This document shows, piece after piece, positions 32,595-43,853 of a stretch of 64,000 nucleotides of DNA. Every line of letters starts with the position of its first letter. The first letter of the stretch is position 1. A program made the translations under genes and the position numbers. The stretch is from Mycoplasmatales bacterium (lineage in GTDB: Bacteria; Bacillota_I; Bacilli_A; Mycoplasmatales; Metamycoplasmataceae), in assembly GCA_013215715.1 (NCBI GenBank), contig JABSQT010000003.1:79011-143010 (forward strand). The letters run 5' to 3'. The notes beneath the pieces were generated by a model, which worked only from the letters and a program-made list of their open reading frames with translations, did not search any database and was not told the DNA's origin.

Positions 32595-35500
32595 CTTTAA
32601 ATGCTTCAAGCGTTTCTTCATTACCAAGTTTTCTCATTGAAACATAATATATGATTGCGAATGCGAATGTGATTAAGAAGAATGTTAGTATTAACTCTCA
32701 ACCCATCATAGAGATAGGAACCAAAATTGCACCGAATGAGATAATAATTGCTTTAATTGCGAATAATGCACCAATTGTAATTGGTATAGCCATTAATAGA
32801 CCCATTATGATTGCTGGTATTAATGACCTAAAGAACATCCTTCGAATCTCTTTGTTTCTATATCCAAGAACTTTCATTGTAGATATAAATTTCTTATTAT
32901 CCGAAATAATCATTGAAGCAATAATTGCAACAAATAGAATTGCGATGAATATTGCAATACCTTCTACCATTCAAATTAACTTACCTGAAAGATCAAGAAT
33001 ATTTTGGAATGCATATCTAGACATAGCTGCTCAGTTAGCTGAAGAGAATGTAGAGATATATGGTGAGTTACTATAAATGTTTAAGTATGTTGAAAGATTA
33101 GTAACTCTAGGGTTTGAATAATTATCTTGAACATATGTTTCAATAGCTTTATCAAGTTTTTGATTACTTGTACTAATGATATCTGTCCCTGGATAAATAC
33201 CTGAAGGAGAATATAAAGAAATATTTTGGAAAATCATAGGATTTTCTGCAGTTGTATAAACTCCATTGAATGCTTGTTTATTTTGAATAGGATTTACTCA
33301 TCCTAATTTAGCATTAGCAATTGATTGAGTTGTATATATTTTAGGACCATCATATGATTCTTGAATACCAATAACCATTGCACGTGCTTTACTTGGTGAA
33401 TTAGAGTGGAATCTATCTGCTCTATTTTTAATATCAATATCAATAACTTCACCTTTTTCGATACCATATGCTTTTTCAAAGTATGTATTGATAATAACCG
33501 GAATAACTTGTTCATTATCTCTTGTTACATCATAATGGAATTCTTTAAATCTATCTAATAAGCCTTCATCGAATTTAACCATCTTTGTTTTAGGGTTAAT
33601 ACCTGTGATAGTTGTATTAACTATTTCATTATGTCCTGAAAGGTTTGTTGCTTTATATGCGACATCGATGTGTGTATATACTTCATCACCATTGTCAGTT
33701 GTAATGTTGTTATATGAAATGAAGTAAGGTAAGTGATATTCTTTTTTACGGTGATATCTTTTTACTTGTTCTTTTAAACCATAAAATAAGAATTTCTTAT
33801 AAAGTTCTCATGTTGGTTTATCTGCATAAAGAGCTTTTGAGTCAAACTCATATTCATTATGCACTGCAACTGTTAAGAATCCTTTAAGTCCTGCAATTTT
33901 TTCTCATTCAGCAGGAGTTACATTCATGATTTGTGGTGTATTTGTTTCTTTTGCTCAAAGACTTAATGCTTTAACAAATTCTTTTTCTTTAAGATCGGCA
34001 ATATTTCTTTGATTTTCTGGCATTGAACTTAATGCTGCTTTTCATGGATTTAAACCTTGAGAAATTTCAAAATTTAATAAAGATTTAAATTGAAGTCTAT
34101 TGTTTAAGTAATCAACTTTATCTTTTTCATTCAAGTCATCATTTGTTGGAATATGGAAGTATGAACCTGGATGTGATAATCTTTTTTCTTTTGCTGGGTT
34201 ATTACCTTTAGAATCGGTAACTTCCTCCACAAATATTTTCTTATAATCATTTGTAGAATAATCTAATCAATTGGCACCTTGTGTACCTAATTGTTCTGGA
34301 TTAATACGTTTCATTAATCCACCTTCCAATGTAGGTGAGGCCATATCTACTTTAAATGTGTAATTTACTTTATTATTAGAAGTTTCTTGTGCATAATTAA
34401 ATCTACCCATAATAGAAAATGCCACACCACCCGCAACCATTGCAACGGTTGTAGTTATTAATACTAAAAACATTTTTGATAAATTAGATGTAAATAATGA
34501 AATTGTGATTTTAGATTTAATACCAATTCATGCCAATGGTTTCAATACTTGTGAAGTAATTCAACCAGCAGTTTTAGATTGTGAATCTGAAAGAATAGAA
34601 ATTAAACTTCCTTTTAATGCTAAACGTGAAGCCACATATGAAAATAGGATAACTGCCAGCATAGGTAATGCAACAACTAAGATTAATGTTACTCAAGAGA
34701 ATGAGTGATTATAAATTGGCAACGTTCAATAGTTGGTAAACATATTAATGAATACAGTTTGCATAAAGTGACCAACAACATAACCTAACGTTGCAGGTAT
34801 TAATACAATGATTAAAGCAATTGTAGTCATTGATCATGCTATTTCATTTTTACTATATCCATTCGCTAATAAAGTACCCAATATCTTACGTTTTGAAGAT
34901 ATTTGTTTCTTAATAACCATCAATATAATGAATCCCGTTAAAATACCTAAAAGTGCCGTTGTAAGGAATGCAATTGTTGTAACTGAATCTTTAAGTTTTT
35001 TTAAGAATGCAATACGTTGAGGTGCAAGAATAATTTTTTCATTTATATCAAATGCTCCTGAAACAGGATTTAAATTATTACCTCATGACATATGTTGTTT
35101 AGATAATTGAGTTATCCCATTCATAACTCTATTTTTATCCGCTTCGGAAACCCCTCTTGCAAATTTATATGCTAAATAGTTTTCTCTTTGATTTCCACGG
35201 AAAGCATCTTCTATACGTTTATAACCATGATCATTTGTAAATATTAATGCTTGGGTTTTTGTATTTGGTAATGGGTTTTGTTGATTAATAATTGGAAATG
35301 AGAAATCAGGTGTTGTACCAATACCGGTAATAATATATGGTGTCTGATCAATTTTATGAACATATTCCTTAAATTGAGGAAGATTAAATATTTTATTAAT
35401 CTCATTAATGTTAAGGCCAGCTTGAAGTATTAATTCATTAAATTCAAGAAGTCTATATTCAGGGATGGGTTTAATGTTATGTTGTTTGGCAAATCCATCA

Positions 35501-36774
35501 GTAATAACAGCTTGATATGCTGTTAAATCTGTAAATGATGCAGTTGTTCCAAAACCATTATCAAAAACAATTTTATAACCTTTACCATTTTGAATTTTCT
35601 CTGGGAATTGCTTATAAAGTTCGTTCAATGCTTTATCTTGTTTTATTTTTTCAATAAAGAATTTTTGCATATCTGTTATGCTCATTGCTTTTTGTGGGGC
35701 ATTCCCCTTAAACATAACTAGTTTATCAACTTCTTTTTCATTGTTTAAAGTATTAACAACTTTATATTGATTTTTTCCTGAGTTTATATAGATGGATTCA
35801 ACAGATTTAATTCCATCTTTTGCAAGATATTTACCATATTTATCTTGTGTTGCTTTAACGAATAATTTTGATTTTGTATTAGTTACATATTCATTAATAG
35901 CTGTTTCACCATTACTTATCATTTTCTTGACATTATTATTTGAATCAATTTCAGCTTGTGTAGGATTTTTTGAATCAATAATAACTTCATTCACACCATG
36001 AGAAATAAAGATTTCATTAACCAACTTATCATTATCAGCTTGTGTAGGACCTTGCATTAATGATTGTTTATATGATCCAGTAACTTTTGTTCAATCCATT
36101 TTTAATGAAACAATAGTTTTATCTGTTGATTCCATAACTGTTGGAAGGATTTCATTTATAACAATTTGTTCAATATCTTTTCATCCTTGAAGCATGGTAA
36201 TTTTATACTCATCACCATTTAAAGTTTTAAATATTTGAGGTTGTTTTATATTTTCATCAATAGTAACACTTGGACTTAAAGTATCAAATGGTATTGTTGG
36301 ATTAGAATCTGCTTTTGATATTTTAAGATCAAAACCACCTTTAATAGCAATAATTGCCCTTGTTTTTGGATCAACTATTATTTGACTATTTTGCATCAAC
36401 AACTTCATATCTCGATTGATAGTGTTGAATGTCGTTGATCCTGCGCGTTTCCTTTCAACTTTAAATAATTGAGTAAATTTAGTATCTTTTGTATACGCTT
36501 CTTTATGACTAGGATCTTTGAAACCATGAATTGTTTTAACTGCATGAGTTGTTTTAAATCCATCCGTGCCATCAATTGTATATTTTTCATTAACTGTAAA
36601 ATCATGTAATTGACCAACATTAACAACTTGGTTATATGATGAATCAAAAGCTCATGATGTTGAGGATAACATTGTGAAAACTGCAATTGATAAAAATACT
36701 GCAAGTGATAACAATATCATAGCTAGCTTGGAACCCAAGAAAGATTTAAATGAGTTCTTAAAAAGTTTATTCAT
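32590..36774 (-). CDS. Giant FtsX-type ABC transporter permease (1394 aa)
   Basis: Open across many UGA codons. An N-terminal helix (residues about 15-40) is followed by a very large extracytoplasmic region, a first FtsX core near residues 560-690, a second extracytoplasmic region with an N-terminal helix, and a final FtsX core whose SLIPAIIMGLLMAIPITIG helices end the protein. The tail KVLGYRNKEIRRMFFRS is the coupling region seen in MacB/FtsX permeases. The ATPase gene ends one base before this start, so the two form one transporter. Substrate (peptide, lipid or lipoprotein) cannot be told from sequence. Confidence 0.85.
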
Positions 36775-36775
36775 A

Positions 36776-37732
36776 TTAAATCTCCTTTAATGTCATGGCA
36801 TCAATTGGTGTCTGTGTTGCCACTTTTTGTACTTGTCCGTCTTTAACATGGATAACTTTATTTGCAAGTTGTGCAACATTAGGATTATGTGTAACGACGA
36901 TAACTGTTGTTTTATTCTTCTTATTGATTTCTTGAAATAATTGGAAAACTTTGAGTGAAGTATGTGTGTCTAAAGCACCTGTTGGCTCATCACCAATCAA
37001 GATATCAGGTCTTTTTGCAAGAGCTCTTGCAATAGAAACTCTTTGTTGTTGTCCACCTGATAATTCATAAGTTCTCTTTTTAGCTTGTGGTTCCATTTCT
37101 AACTGATTTAAAATTTCTTGAACACTTTGACGTTTATGTGGATCTCTTTGTAAAGATCTACCAACTTCAACATTGTCACTAACATTAAGAGAAGGAAGCA
37201 AGTTGTATGATTGGAAAACAAATCCAACATGTTCTCTTCTAAATCTTGTAAGTTCAATATCCTTTAATGCAGAAAGATTTCTATCAGCAACAACAACATC
37301 TCCTGATGTTGGTCTATCTAATCCTGAAATGATATTTAGTAGTGTTGTTTTACCCGAACCGGATGGTCCAAGGATTACAACAAAATCACCCTTCTGAATT
37401 GAAAGGGATGTTGATTGTAAAGCGATGAATTTTAAGGTTTTAGTTGTATAAACTTTTTTCACATAAGATAAATCGATAATATTACCTTTAATGTTTTTTA
37501 AATTTCTAGCACCTTTAGGTCTTTTATTTTCTTGGTTAATAAACTTAATATCTTTTTTATCTTGAATTTCTTGGTGTCTCTCTTCGGACTTCAACATTCT
37601 TTTATTAACTCTTACTTCTTGTGTGTGTTCCTTAACTTCACGTTTCATTATTTTTACTTTAAGACGTGCAGCTCTTGATTGTTTTTTGTTTTGCTCTTTA
37701 TTTTGAGCATCATTTTTTTGGTTCTTATTCAT
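36776..37732 (-). CDS. ABC transporter ATPase, MacB/LolD type (318 aa)
   Basis: Walker A GPSGSGKTT, Q-loop FVFQSYNLLPSL, signature LSGGQQQRVSIARAL and Walker B LIGDEPTGALD, typical of ATPases that partner FtsX-like permeases. About 85 residues of basic, coiled sequence precede the nucleotide-binding domain, unusual for the family. One base separates it from the permease, suggesting coupling. Confidence 0.92.
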   Translation of the reverse strand: MNKNQKNDAQNKEQNKKQSRAARLKVKIMKREVKEHTQEVRVNKRMLKSEERHQEIQDKKDIKFINQENKRPKGARNLKNIKGNIIDLSYVKKVYTTKTLKFIALQSTSLSIQKGDFVVILGPSGSGKTTLLNIISGLDRPTSGDVVVADRNLSALKDIELTRFRREHVGFVFQSYNLLPSLNVSDNVEVGRSLQRDPHKRQSVQEILNQLEMEPQAKKRTYELSGGQQQRVSIARALAKRPDILIGDEPTGALDTHTSLKVFQLFQEINKKNKTTVIVVTHNPNVAQLANKVIHVKDGQVQKVATQTPIDAMTLKEI

Positions 37733-37776
37733 ATTTTAGAAACCTCCTTGTTTTTTTAACTTAAAAGTCAAGGAAA

Positions 37777-38142
37777 TTACTCTAGTGTAAGCGGAAAATC
37801 AGAATAAAAATTATTCACATATGTACTTTCTTTACATTCTGAATATTCAAATTTTTCAATAATATTAAAAGTTAAAACGAATGCAACAAAATCTGCAATT
37901 ACCGTTGCATCTTTAAGATTGATATTCTCATTAAAATTAAAGTTAACAATTACCTTAGCTAATTCTTTAACTTCTTTTTTTGAATAATCATATTCATCAT
38001 GTAACTTGATTACTCTTCACATTAGTTTGTATAATTTTCTAACGCTCAGATACTGTACAAGTTCTATATCGATAAATAGACCTGCTAAGAGTCTTTTCAA
38101 CTTCTTGTATAAGGTCTTTTTATCTTTATTCTTGATATTCAT
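37777..38142 (-). CDS. Small hypothetical protein (121 aa)
   Basis: Lys-rich and helical, with one UGA Trp (LYKLMWRVIKLHDEY) and a hydrophobic stretch DFVAFVLTFNI near the end. No family recognised. Its ATG has TAAAAT exactly six bases upstream, so the transcript is probably leaderless; the ABC ATPase follows after 44 bp and is likely co-transcribed. Confidence 0.65.
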
Positions 38143-38148
38143 ATAAGT

Positions 38149-38154
38149 ATTTTA
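38149..38154 (-). promoter_or_regulatory. -10 box of the 38142 gene
   Basis: Minus-strand TAAAAT, six bases before the ATG. Confidence 0.45.
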
Positions 38155-38196
38155 CCTTATTTACATTAAATAAGTATTTAATGGGTAGGTTTACAA

Positions 38197-38220
38197 ATAA
38201 AAAAACAAGCTAAGCTTGTT
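38197..38220 (-). terminator. Terminator of the lipoprotein gene 38223-39071
   Basis: AACAAGC, TAA loop and GCTTGTT with a minus-strand T run. Confidence 0.75.
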
Positions 38221-38222
38221 AA

Positions 38223-39071
38223 TTAAATCATTTTTAAAATAGAAGTAATTCATTGTGCTTCAAAGTTGTTTCCTTCTTTTTTAAATGCTTCCGATTTAAC
38301 TATCGGTAATAATCCAGCTCTAACTTTAGAGTCATCAATACCTTCTCCAGTTTTATATTTTTTAGTATCTGTTATATCAAAAGTATGAGTCATTAGATCG
38401 TAATCATAAGAAATTATTTGATACTCTTTATCATTCATTCATTTTTTAAAACCAGCTGATGTTGTTAAATTAACTGCAAACTCATGATATGCATCAAGAA
38501 TTCCATTATATCCCTCATATCCTGCTCCATCCAATTCAGAAAATCCTGTTAAAGCTAAACCAAACATTAGACCTTTAGAACCACCTAAAAATGCAACTAA
38601 ACCACCTGCTGACGGAACCTCTTCTTGACCTGTAACAGTTGCATGATCTTTAATGTTGGCATACCCTGTTGAAAGTGATTTCTTAACTTTGTTAACTTGA
38701 GTTAATAATTTTGTTAAGTCTCACTTAACCTCTTCATCACCTATTTTCACAATAAGTTCCTTGAAGTTGTTAGAATTCATGCCGTCCATATATTTTTTAA
38801 TTTTATTAAATGATTCTTCTTTTAATTTACCAGCATTATCCATCATAGCTAATAAATCAACTCTTTCCGACATAGCCAACCCTAATTTATCATTAATTGT
38901 ATCAATTAATTCTTGAGGAGAATTCATCTGATTTAAATCAATCACATTTTTCCCTTCAACACTTGAAGCAGTATCTTTTTTACCACAAGAAATAACTGTA
39001 GCCACGGGAACAGCAACTACTGCTACAGCAGCTAATGCACCCAATGATATTTGTTTTTTTGATATATTCAT
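38223..39071 (-). CDS. Lipoprotein (282 aa)
   Basis: Signal peptide with lipobox VATVISC (Cys about residue 29). The mature part is mostly helical; a Gly-rich hydrophobic stretch (GGLVAFLGGSKGLMFGLALT) lies near the middle. Three UGA Trp codons. No family identified. Preceded by a ribosome-binding site (AGGAGG) and placed 70 bp downstream of rsmG on the same strand. Confidence 0.75.
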
Positions 39072-39143
39072 ATATACCTCCTATTAAATGACAGCTTAAT
39101 TGCTATTCATCCTTTCAATTTTACCTTATACATTATAAAGAAA

Positions 39144-39812
39144 CTAACTTTTTTTAATCATAGCCCAAGTTCTTGGGTATCCTTTTGGAGTTGTTTTTTC
39201 TTTTAAATAGACTATTAGGTTATTATTTTTATTCTCAGAATTAACTTCTTTTCTTTTAGCTCAAACACCAAATTTCTTAGCCGTTTGTACCGCTTCTTCA
39301 ATTTCAATATGAGCTTTTGGACCCTTAACAAATACAAATAATGAATTCATTTTCCCGACATGATGAGAAGCTTCAAGTAAGTGTTTAAATTTAACAACAG
39401 CTCTTGCCGTAATAATGTCAAATCTTTCAACTTCTTTTGAATCTTCAACACGAATCTTTTGAACTTCTACACCTAAATTTAATTCATCAGAGACTTTATT
39501 TAGGAAGTCTACTCTTTTACCCATAGGTTCGTATATTACCAAACTCATTTCAGGATGGGCAATAACATAAGGTATAGAAGGGAATCCAGCTCCAGCTCCA
39601 ATATCAAGCATTAATTTACTTTCTGGATTTTTTATACCAGTTTCAAGAGCAATGATCGATTCATATATACCTTCTTCTCATAATCTATCTTTCGTAAAAC
39701 CAGTTAAGTTCATATGTTTATTTGTTTCTTCAATCATGTCAACATATTGGCATAATTTATTGAATATTTCTTCGTTATTTATATGTAGTTTTGTTTTTTC
39801 TTTAAATGTCAT
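39144..39812 (-). CDS. rsmG: 16S rRNA (guanine527-N7)-methyltransferase (222 aa)
   Basis: SAM-binding motif LDIGAGAGFPSIPYVI, the NLTGFTKDRLWEEGIYES signature and ITARAVVKFKHLLE are typical of RsmG, which methylates G527 of 16S rRNA. Full length. TATAAT lies six bases before the ATG with no ribosome-binding site. Confidence 0.92.
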
Positions 39813-39818
39813 AAAAAC

Positions 39819-39824
39819 ATTATA
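39819..39824 (-). promoter_or_regulatory. -10 box of rsmG
   Basis: Minus-strand TATAAT with six bases (GTTTTT) to the ATG at 39812. Confidence 0.6.
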
Positions 39825-39847
39825 AAAGAAAAGCCCCAATAAGGGCT
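39825..39847 (-). terminator. Terminator of the lipoprotein gene 39851-41041
   Basis: AGCCC and GGGCT arms with TTTTCTTTT following on the minus strand. Confidence 0.7.
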
Positions 39848-39850
39848 AAT

Positions 39851-41041
39851 CTAGTTGTTAGGGTTTGTTCTAAATAAAGTTGCCATAAATACACTTGGTA
39901 AAACATCGATTTCAGTTTTTCTTATTCTATTTTCATTAGATCATTTGATAAAGTTATTAGTTCCAATCAATCATTGGAAAATATTACCATACCCTATTGC
40001 TAAAGTCGGTATAAAACTAAGTGCATCAGTTTTATTTCTCATACCACCTATCATAGTTAATAATTTGTCTTTAATAGGGATTGCAACAGAACCATATGCA
40101 GTAGCAAATTTAAAACCATCTCCACCAGATGTAAATACACTCTCTGGGGCTGGTTTTGAATCATCTAAAGGAGCATCTTTAAACGGAAGAATGAATTTTA
40201 ATCCCTCATTAATGAGGTTAGTAATATTTAACCTTACATTTTTTTCAAGTTTATCATCCATATTATCCAAATTAAGAGTTGAATCTGCATCACCCGGACT
40301 TTTTACAACAATCTTTTTGATTCCTTTTGTTTTTGCTTTTTCTAATGACTCAACAATATCTTTTAGAGTAATTGGATTTGTTTCATTATCAGATTGTTTA
40401 GCAACAAATCTTTTTGGGTTATCAGAGAATAAATAACCAAGTTCTTTTGCCATCTTGAATACTAATTCATTTGTTTTTACATCTTTATCTAAATTGATGG
40501 TCATTGTATCTCCAACAACAGAAACCATAGAGTCTGCATTAACTGTTGATATAGCCGGTTCATATCAATTGATTTTCAAACCACCTTTGCTACTTGTGAT
40601 TTTTTTAGTATAAATACCATTTTCTTTTAAAACAAAACCAGGTTTATTAACTTTAACTTTAACCATAATCTCATCTTCAACTGATAACCCCTTTTTAAGA
40701 ATGGGTTTATCGTTAATATCTGTAGAAGGTTTTGTATTAAGGGGTTGAAAATCACCACCATCTTTATAATACTTAACAAAATATTCATAAGTTGCTTTAG
40801 CATCTATTAATTGTTTCTTTTGATTTGGAGAAACATCGAATTTAAATGTTCCTGAACCATCTTTACCAGTCACAATTAAATCATTTGAAGAAAGGCCAAT
40901 AACTGTATCTTGAGCATTAATTGCGTCATTAATATTATTATTAACTTTATTTGAATCGCCACAAGAAATTACAGCAACAACCGGTGTTGTAGCAACCAAT
41001 AATATTGATGATGTAAGTAATAATTTACGTTTTAATTTCAT
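39851..41041 (-). CDS. Lipoprotein of a paralogous pair (396 aa)
   Basis: Signal peptide with lipobox VVAVISC. The mature N-terminus contains LIVTGKDGSGTFKFDVSP, closely matching LILTGKDGEGKMSLQLGE in the lipoprotein at 42429-43757, and both contain a later IVVKSPGDADS / IKFSHKDADG motif, so the two are paralogs in the same orientation. The ATG at 41041 has AGGTG close upstream. Function unknown. Confidence 0.78.
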
Positions 41042-41084
41042 AAGCACCTACTTTTCTTGTTTATTATAACAATATTGTTAATAT

Positions 41085-41106
41085 TAAAAAAATACCTAAA
41101 GGTATT
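41085..41106 (-). terminator. Terminator of the deoxynucleoside kinase pair
   Basis: AATACC, TAAA loop and GGTATT with a minus-strand T run, just after the stop at 41109. Confidence 0.7.
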
Positions 41107-41108
41107 GA

Positions 41109-41738
41109 TTAAATTATTTTTGCTTCTTTCAGAATTGCATTTGTTGCTTCTTTAACTTGTTCTTGATTCATTTTATCAGTATCGATAAAAGATGAATTTA
41201 TATCATATTTGTTAAATATTTTCTTCATTATTATTTCATAAGTTTGAATATGTTCTTTTCAAAATTCTTCATTTTCTTTAAATGAATTAATTTCAACTTT
41301 TCTATTTCTTGTAAAGATTCTTTCTTTAAAAACTTCTCATGAACATGTAAGAATAATATATTTTTTAGGATAACCATATTCTTTAAGTAAGAATTTTATT
41401 GTTTCATCTAAGTATTCTTCAAATAAATCATATCTTTTTGCTTTAAGTTTAGCTCTAGCAAAAATTTCTGTTTCAAAAATCGATCTATCTAAAACATGCA
41501 ATTCATTTGCAAATGCAAATTTCTTTCACATTTGTTCTCTTCTTTTAGCAAAAAATAATTGCACAACCTCAGTTGAAACTCTATCTCCCGTATATGTACC
41601 TTTTAAGACTTCCTCTTGAACAATATTACCTTCCATTAGTTCATCAACATAAGGATGCCCCAATGATGCTACAAGCGTTGATTTTCCAACAGCAACCGGA
41701 CCACCAATAACTATTAGGTTTGCATATTTTTTATCCAT
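41109..41738 (-). CDS. Deoxynucleoside kinase, copy A (209 aa)
   Basis: P-loop GGPVAVGKSTLV, the family DRS motif in LDRSIFETEIFA, and the Arg lid RIFTRNRKVE. Members phosphorylate deoxyadenosine/deoxyguanosine or other deoxynucleosides for salvage, essential in organisms that cannot make nucleotides. Starts within the end of copy B (8 bp overlap), so both are one operon. Confidence 0.85.
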
Positions 41739-42363
41739 GAGGAATTCCTTTCTTGTCTAATAAGTCTTTAGTTGTTGCTAAAACTTGATCTTCATTCATT
41801 TCATCAGTATTTATGAATACATGAGGAATATCATATTCTGTAAATATTTCTTCCATAAATTTTTGATAATTATTAATCTGGTATTTAAAGATTTCTTTAT
41901 TTTTTTCAAAATTATCAATTTCAGATTTTCTATCTCTTTTGTAAACTCTTTCTTTAAATGTCTCTCATGAACATGTAAGAACTATATACAGTTTTGGAAA
42001 TCCTATTTCCAACATGTTCTCAACTTCTTCTTCTCAAATTTTTGAGTAATAGTTTCAAATTGCTTCTTCATCACCAAATCTATTAAAAGCAAAGAGTTTA
42101 TCTTCAAGAATTGATCTATCAAATACATGTAAAAGGCCTGTTTCAACTCTTTGTTTATATATCCTTACTCTATTTAATAACATATCAAATTGAAATAAAT
42201 ATGCTGATATTCCGTCACCTTCCATCATCCCTTTTAAAAGTGCACCTTGCATTTTATCGCTATCATCTAATTCTTGTACCGCTGGTAATTTAAGGTTTCT
42301 AACCAGCGTTGATTTTCCAACAGCAACCGGACCACCAACTATAATTGTATTTGCTTGTTTCAT
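41731..42363 (-). CDS. Deoxynucleoside kinase, copy B (210 aa)
   Basis: Shares GGPVAVGKSTLVRNL, FDRSILEDKLFAFNRF and RVYKRDRKSE with copy A and the family. The two differ mainly in the segment after the P-loop (residues 30-80), near the nucleoside pocket, so their substrates may differ. The ATG at 42363 has AAAGG close by; GTG at 42369 is an alternative. Confidence 0.85.
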
Positions 42364-42428
42364 GTTCACCTTTTCCTTTAATTAAATAATAACAAATTGC
42401 ATAATAAAAATAATTCAAATTGAACTAT

Positions 42429-43757
42429 TTATTTTCTTAAAATTGTTGAAAATACTATATCATCTAATATTTCTATATTTCTTAATCTTGTTGTTTCGAT
42501 TCAATCTCTAAAGAAGATACATTCTTTTAGTCTTCTAAATACATTTGAATATGCCATCGAAACATTAATTAGATTTTCCAAAGCTTCTAAAGACTCACCT
42601 TGTTTTGTGGTGTTTTGTGAAGTCTTAACTGTATTTTGAGGATTTAATGTTGTGCTTTTTGGATCAACAGTAACACTTTTTGTTTCTAATGATTTATGTA
42701 TATTTGCAACCAGCAATATTAAATCATCTTTTGAAGTTGCGAATAGATTTTTATATCTTTCAGCAATACCTGATTGAGAAAGCTTAGTTTTAATATTTGC
42801 AGATACATTATTGATATTTGTAGCAGCTTCAATTGTTACGCCTTTTGTTTTTGCATCATCAAATATTGTTTTAAATTCTTTGACCGTATTATCTAATTGA
42901 TCTTTAACAGAAACTGTTGAAGAATTTTTTTCAAATAAATCAAACACCCCTGAAATAACTTTACCATCAGCATCTTTATGCGAAAATTTAATATGTTCAA
43001 TATTTTTACTTTGCATATTTTTTAATGTATCAAATAACATCTGTGGTGTAAATGCTTTGTTAGGTTGTTTATTACCAAGAGTAACGTCTAAATCGTCAGA
43101 CATTAACATACCCATTCCTTTTGCTATTGATAATAATACATCGTTAATTGTATTTGTTTTGTCAAACTTATCAAGATTTACTTCTAATACTCCATTTTTA
43201 AGTGTTGATGCATCAATCATTTTAATTGAAGGTTTTAGAGGGTGGTATTCTAAATTTTTATCAGTAATTATAAAATCTTTACTTTCCTTAATTGGGAATG
43301 TTTTTCTATCAGATGTTACCGTGGCTTTTACTACATCTTCAACCATTAAATAATTAACCGATTTTAATTTATCATTTAATATTTTAATTTTTTCTGGAAA
43401 TGTCATTTTAGTTTTCTCAAAATCTTTAAAATCAAAATTTAAAACTGGCTGAAAGTTTAAATTATTCTTTGTACTATCTTTATATCTTGCAACTTCTAAC
43501 TTGAGATGCGCATGCGCTTGCAATAACATTCCAACAAGTCCTTCACCTAATTGAAGACTCATTTTACCTTCACCATCCTTACCAGTTAGAATTAATTCTT
43601 TTTCTAAATTAATTTTTATAGATGAGTTATCTATATTTGAATTTGTACCACTTCAATCTTTCGATAAATTGTCACTACAAGAGATTGCAAGTGCCATCGG
43701 AGCAACAAAAGCTAAAGTTAACGAAGAAGACAACATTAATTTTCTTTTAAATTTCAT
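42429..43757 (-). CDS. Lipoprotein of a paralogous pair (442 aa)
   Basis: Signal peptide with lipobox ALAISC, strong GAGGAG before the ATG. The LILTGKDGEG and IKFSHKDADG segments match the lipoprotein at 39851-41041. The mature part is helical with several Lys/Asp-rich stretches. Function unknown. It is 66 bp upstream of the kinase pair on the same strand and might be co-transcribed. Confidence 0.78.
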
Positions 43758-43826
43758 ACCTTCTCCTCTCTCTTTATAGTTTTAATAATTTAAATTATAT
43801 CAATATTCTCACAAACAAAAGAGTAT

Positions 43827-43853
43827 AAAAAAAGAACTATTTCTTTTTAGTTC
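43827..43853 (-). terminator. Terminator of topA
   Basis: GAACTA and TAGTTC arms with a minus-strand run of seven T, overlapping the topA stop codon at 43837. Confidence 0.75.
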
